Assembly: GCA_019423265.1 (NCBI GenBank)
Contig: JAHZBS010000161.1
Location: 1 to 5,658 of the forward strand
From: Clostridiales bacterium
GTDB taxonomy: Bacteria; Bacillota_A; Clostridia; Lachnospirales; Bianqueaceae
Direction: 5' to 3'
DNA length: 5,658 bases
The notes below the pieces were generated by a model. That model saw only the letters and a list, made by a program, of their open reading frames with translations. It did no database searches and was not told the DNA's origin. Made by a program: the position numbers and the translations under genes. The number at the start of each line of letters is the position of its first letter. Position 1 is the first letter of the stretch. Below, piece by piece: positions 5,588 through 5,658 of the stretch.

Positions 5588-5658
5588 CCTTACAACAAAT
5601 TTATTTAAGTCTTTTTTCCACACTGTGATTCGGGGGGCAAAAGTACACGTGTTAAATC

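Noticed and set aside
5645..5652. ACACGTGT palindrome upstream of the right-hand promoter
   Set aside because: An 8-base palindrome is expected by chance at this length and sits about 60 bases upstream of the -35 with no second copy.

Overview
The window comes from a low-to-mid GC Bacillota genome, most likely a clostridial or Paenibacillus-like lineage. The evidence is a full class I T-box riboswitch, strong Shine-Dalgarno sites of GGAGG type, TTGACA/TATAAT-like promoters with 17-base spacers, and Rho-independent terminators. I cannot name the genus. Every supported gene lies on the minus strand, so the window is transcribed from right to left. The longer plus-strand open frames are antisense shadows.

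Layout, in direction of transcription. (1) At 5559-5587 a good sigma-A promoter drives a 336-residue protein (4465-5475). It looks like the papain-like BtrH/C39-type fold found beside peptide and antibiotic biosynthesis genes, but it has no cysteine in its N-terminal part. Its short leader carries a perfect 8-bp hairpin. (2) A second sigma-A promoter (4450-4478) is embedded in the last codons of that gene. It starts a T-box leader (4182-4446) with a recognisable Stem I, an ATC (Ile) specifier candidate, the conserved T-box sequence and mutually exclusive antiterminator and terminator. (3) The T-box controls ilvA (threonine ammonia-lyase with C-terminal ACT domain, 2969-4162) and ridA (enamine/imine deaminase, 2576-2950), 18 bases apart. 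The pairing is functional: IlvA releases the reactive enamine 2-aminocrotonate, which RidA hydrolyses to 2-ketobutyrate. Uncharged tRNA-Ile would raise both enzymes together.

(4) Downstream lies a visibly more AT-rich gene (1659-2492) for a putative zinc metallopeptidase with an HETAH motif. It has its own GGAGG site but no clear promoter. (5) The 419 bases at 1240-1658 hold no intact gene. They contain the tail of a LysM-like domain, a hairpin terminator, a small dyad and a decayed coding fragment, which suggests an accessory, rearranged junction. (6) The left end (1-1239) is the first 413 codons of a heparinase II/III-family polysaccharide lyase without a signal peptide. It runs off the window just as the conserved DGG..EGPG segment is reached.

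The best-supported result is the T-box-ilvA-ridA unit. The least understood parts are the C39/BtrH-like protein and the gene debris at 1298-1669. I see no CRISPR array, tRNA, rRNA, transposase or attachment site.
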